20,851 nt of DNA, taken from NCBI GenBank assembly GCA_028275005.1, contig JAQCNN010000292.1:1-20851 (forward strand), written 5' to 3'. This DNA comes from Salinirussus sp. (GTDB lineage Archaea > Halobacteriota > Halobacteria > Halobacteriales > Haloarculaceae). Below, in pieces: positions 19,811 through 20,851 of this stretch. The stretch's first letter is position 1, and each line of letters begins with the position of its first letter. A model generated the notes under the pieces. The model had not been told where the DNA came from. It saw only the letters and a list, made by a program, of their open reading frames with translations, and ran no database searches. The translations under genes were made by a program, and so were the position numbers.

Positions 19811-20851
19811 TCAGCCGCCGTGGCCAGGGTAGTCACGCTCGAAGCGGGCGTCGAGCTCGTCGTCGCCGAACTCGACGACGACCGGCCGGCCGTGAGGGCA
19901 GGCGTAAGGGTTCTCACAGGCGTCGAGACGCTCCAGCAGGTCGACGACCGACCCCTCGGTCAGCGAGGTGTTCCCTGTCACCGAGGGGTAACAGGCCAGG
20001 TCCGCGAGCAGGTCGTCGGCGACGGCCTCGACAGTGTCGGTCGGGTCACAGCCGCCGGCGAGGTCCGCCAGCAGGTCCGGAAGCAGGTCGGCGCCGTCCG
20101 CGGCCAGCAGCGCCGGCACCGACCGGAGTGTGACGGTCCGGTCGCCGGTGACCCCGACCCGGAAGCCGAGCCGCGCCAGCGCCTCCTCGTGTGCCTCGGC
20201 GGCCGCCCGCTCGGCGGCAGTGACCGCAACCTCGACCGGCTCGGCCAGCGCCTGTGTCTCCGTCCCGTCGGCGAAGGCCGCCCGGAGACGCTCGTAGTTG
20301 ACCCGCTCGTCGGCGGCGTGCTGGTCGACCAACACCAGCCCGTCGGGCGTCTCGGCGACGACGTACGTCTCGCGGAACTGCCCGAGCACCCGCATCGGTG
20401 GGAGCCGGTCGAACTGCTGGGTGTCGTCCAGCCGCTCGGTCGCCTGCCCGGCGCTGTCCCCGTGGCCGAGCCGGCGCTGGTCGTGCGCCGGCCCGAACTT
20501 CCGGTCGGAGGGGACGGCCACATCCCGGTCACCGCTCGTCTCGCCCGCCGGCTCCCCGTTTGCGTCCGCGGGCGACTCGGACTGGCCCCCGGTCTCGGCC
20601 GTCCCGGGTCGGTCGGTCACCGATGCCGGCTCCCCGGTGTGCCCTGTCTGTGCCCGTTCGGCCTGGTCGTCGGCCCCGACAGCTTCCTCGGGGCGCTCCG
20701 GGCCGGCCCCGTCCCCGTCAGTATCACCCGCCCCGTCGGCACCCCCTGTCGGCCCGCCCTCGCCGGGTCGGACGTCGGTCTGGTCGGGTGCCGAGCGGCC
20801 ACGGGGCGCACGAGAGCGGACCAACCCCTCGGCGAGCAGTGTCTCCCTGAC
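19811..20851 (-). CDS. mutL: DNA mismatch repair protein MutL, C-terminal part (runs off the right edge)
   Basis: The frame is open to the window end, so about 346 C-terminal residues are visible and the ATPase domain lies outside. A long acidic, Gly/Pro/Thr-rich linker (about 170 residues) leads to the dimerisation/endonuclease domain starting near MRVLGQFRETYVV. The metal-binding motif DQHA(x)2E(x)4E is intact as DQHAADERVNYE (bases 20291-20326). The partner motifs ACYPSV and YACPHGRPVVVEF are also present, so this is the nicking-competent MutL type found in organisms lacking MutH. It should act after MutS. The complete mutS lies about 4 kb away on the opposite strand rather than adjacent. 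Confidence 0.95.
   Translation of the reverse strand, partial: VRETLLAEGLVRSRAPRGRSAPDQTDVRPGEGGPTGGADGAGDTDGDGAGPERPEEAVGADDQAERAQTGHTGEPASVTDRPGTAETGGQSESPADANGEPAGETSGDRDVAVPSDRKFGPAHDQRRLGHGDSAGQATERLDDTQQFDRLPPMRVLGQFRETYVVAETPDGLVLVDQHAADERVNYERLRAAFADGTETQALAEPVEVAVTAAERAAAEAHEEALARLGFRVGVTGDRTVTLRSVPALLAADGADLLPDLLADLAGGCDPTDTVEAVADDLLADLACYPSVTGNTSLTEGSVVDLLERLDACENPYACPHGRPVVVEFGDDELDARFERDYPGHGG

Overview
The window reads as a chromosomal segment of a halophilic archaeon (class Halobacteria). The DNA is very GC-rich and most predicted proteins are rich in Asp and Glu. Many start codons lie about 22-32 bases downstream of a TATA-like box with no room for a Shine-Dalgarno site, which is the leaderless pattern typical of haloarchaea. 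Haloarchaeal families recur: NucS, a ThiD-ThiN fusion, PGF-CTERM surface proteins, tiny CxxC zinc-finger proteins and a UspA-like protein. Genus cannot be fixed from the sequence; the gene set would suit the Haloarculaceae and relatives. No mobile element, CRISPR array, tRNA or rRNA was seen. Coding density is high: the longest gaps are about 189 bp (9423-9611) and 168 bp (5271-5438), and both look like promoter regions.

Layout. Bases 1-3015 hold the 3' part of a mutS gene meeting nucS (mismatch-specific endonuclease NucS/EndoMS) tail to tail, then an unrecognised small gene on the nucS strand. Bases 3132-5132 hold a membrane-anchored zinc-ribbon protein, a KaiC/RecA-like haloarchaeal protein and a zinc-dependent alcohol dehydrogenase. 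Bases 5178-6918 hold two very small genes (30 and 52 residues) and a phosphoglucosamine/phosphomannomutase. Bases 7013-9422 hold a UspA-like protein, a two-gene ABC exporter operon and a 47-residue protein. Bases 9612-13003 hold thiDN (thiamine synthesis) facing a large surface protein with an HExxH metalloprotease motif.

Bases 13136-20851 hold a complete second mutS, a Rieske protein, a YgfZ/GcvT-like protein, a canonical PGF-CTERM surface protein, a PfkB-family kinase whose catalytic Asp is replaced, and the C-terminal part of mutL, which runs off the right edge.

The unifying theme is mismatch repair. Two mutS paralogues, mutL and the unrelated NucS/EndoMS endonuclease sit within 21 kb, so both known mismatch-recognition strategies are clustered here. 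The other genes look like ordinary haloarchaeal metabolism and cell-surface functions. Convergent gene pairs are packed extremely tightly, with 1 bp gaps or shared stop codons. One such junction carries a three-copy 20-bp tandem repeat that supplies the stop codons of both facing genes.
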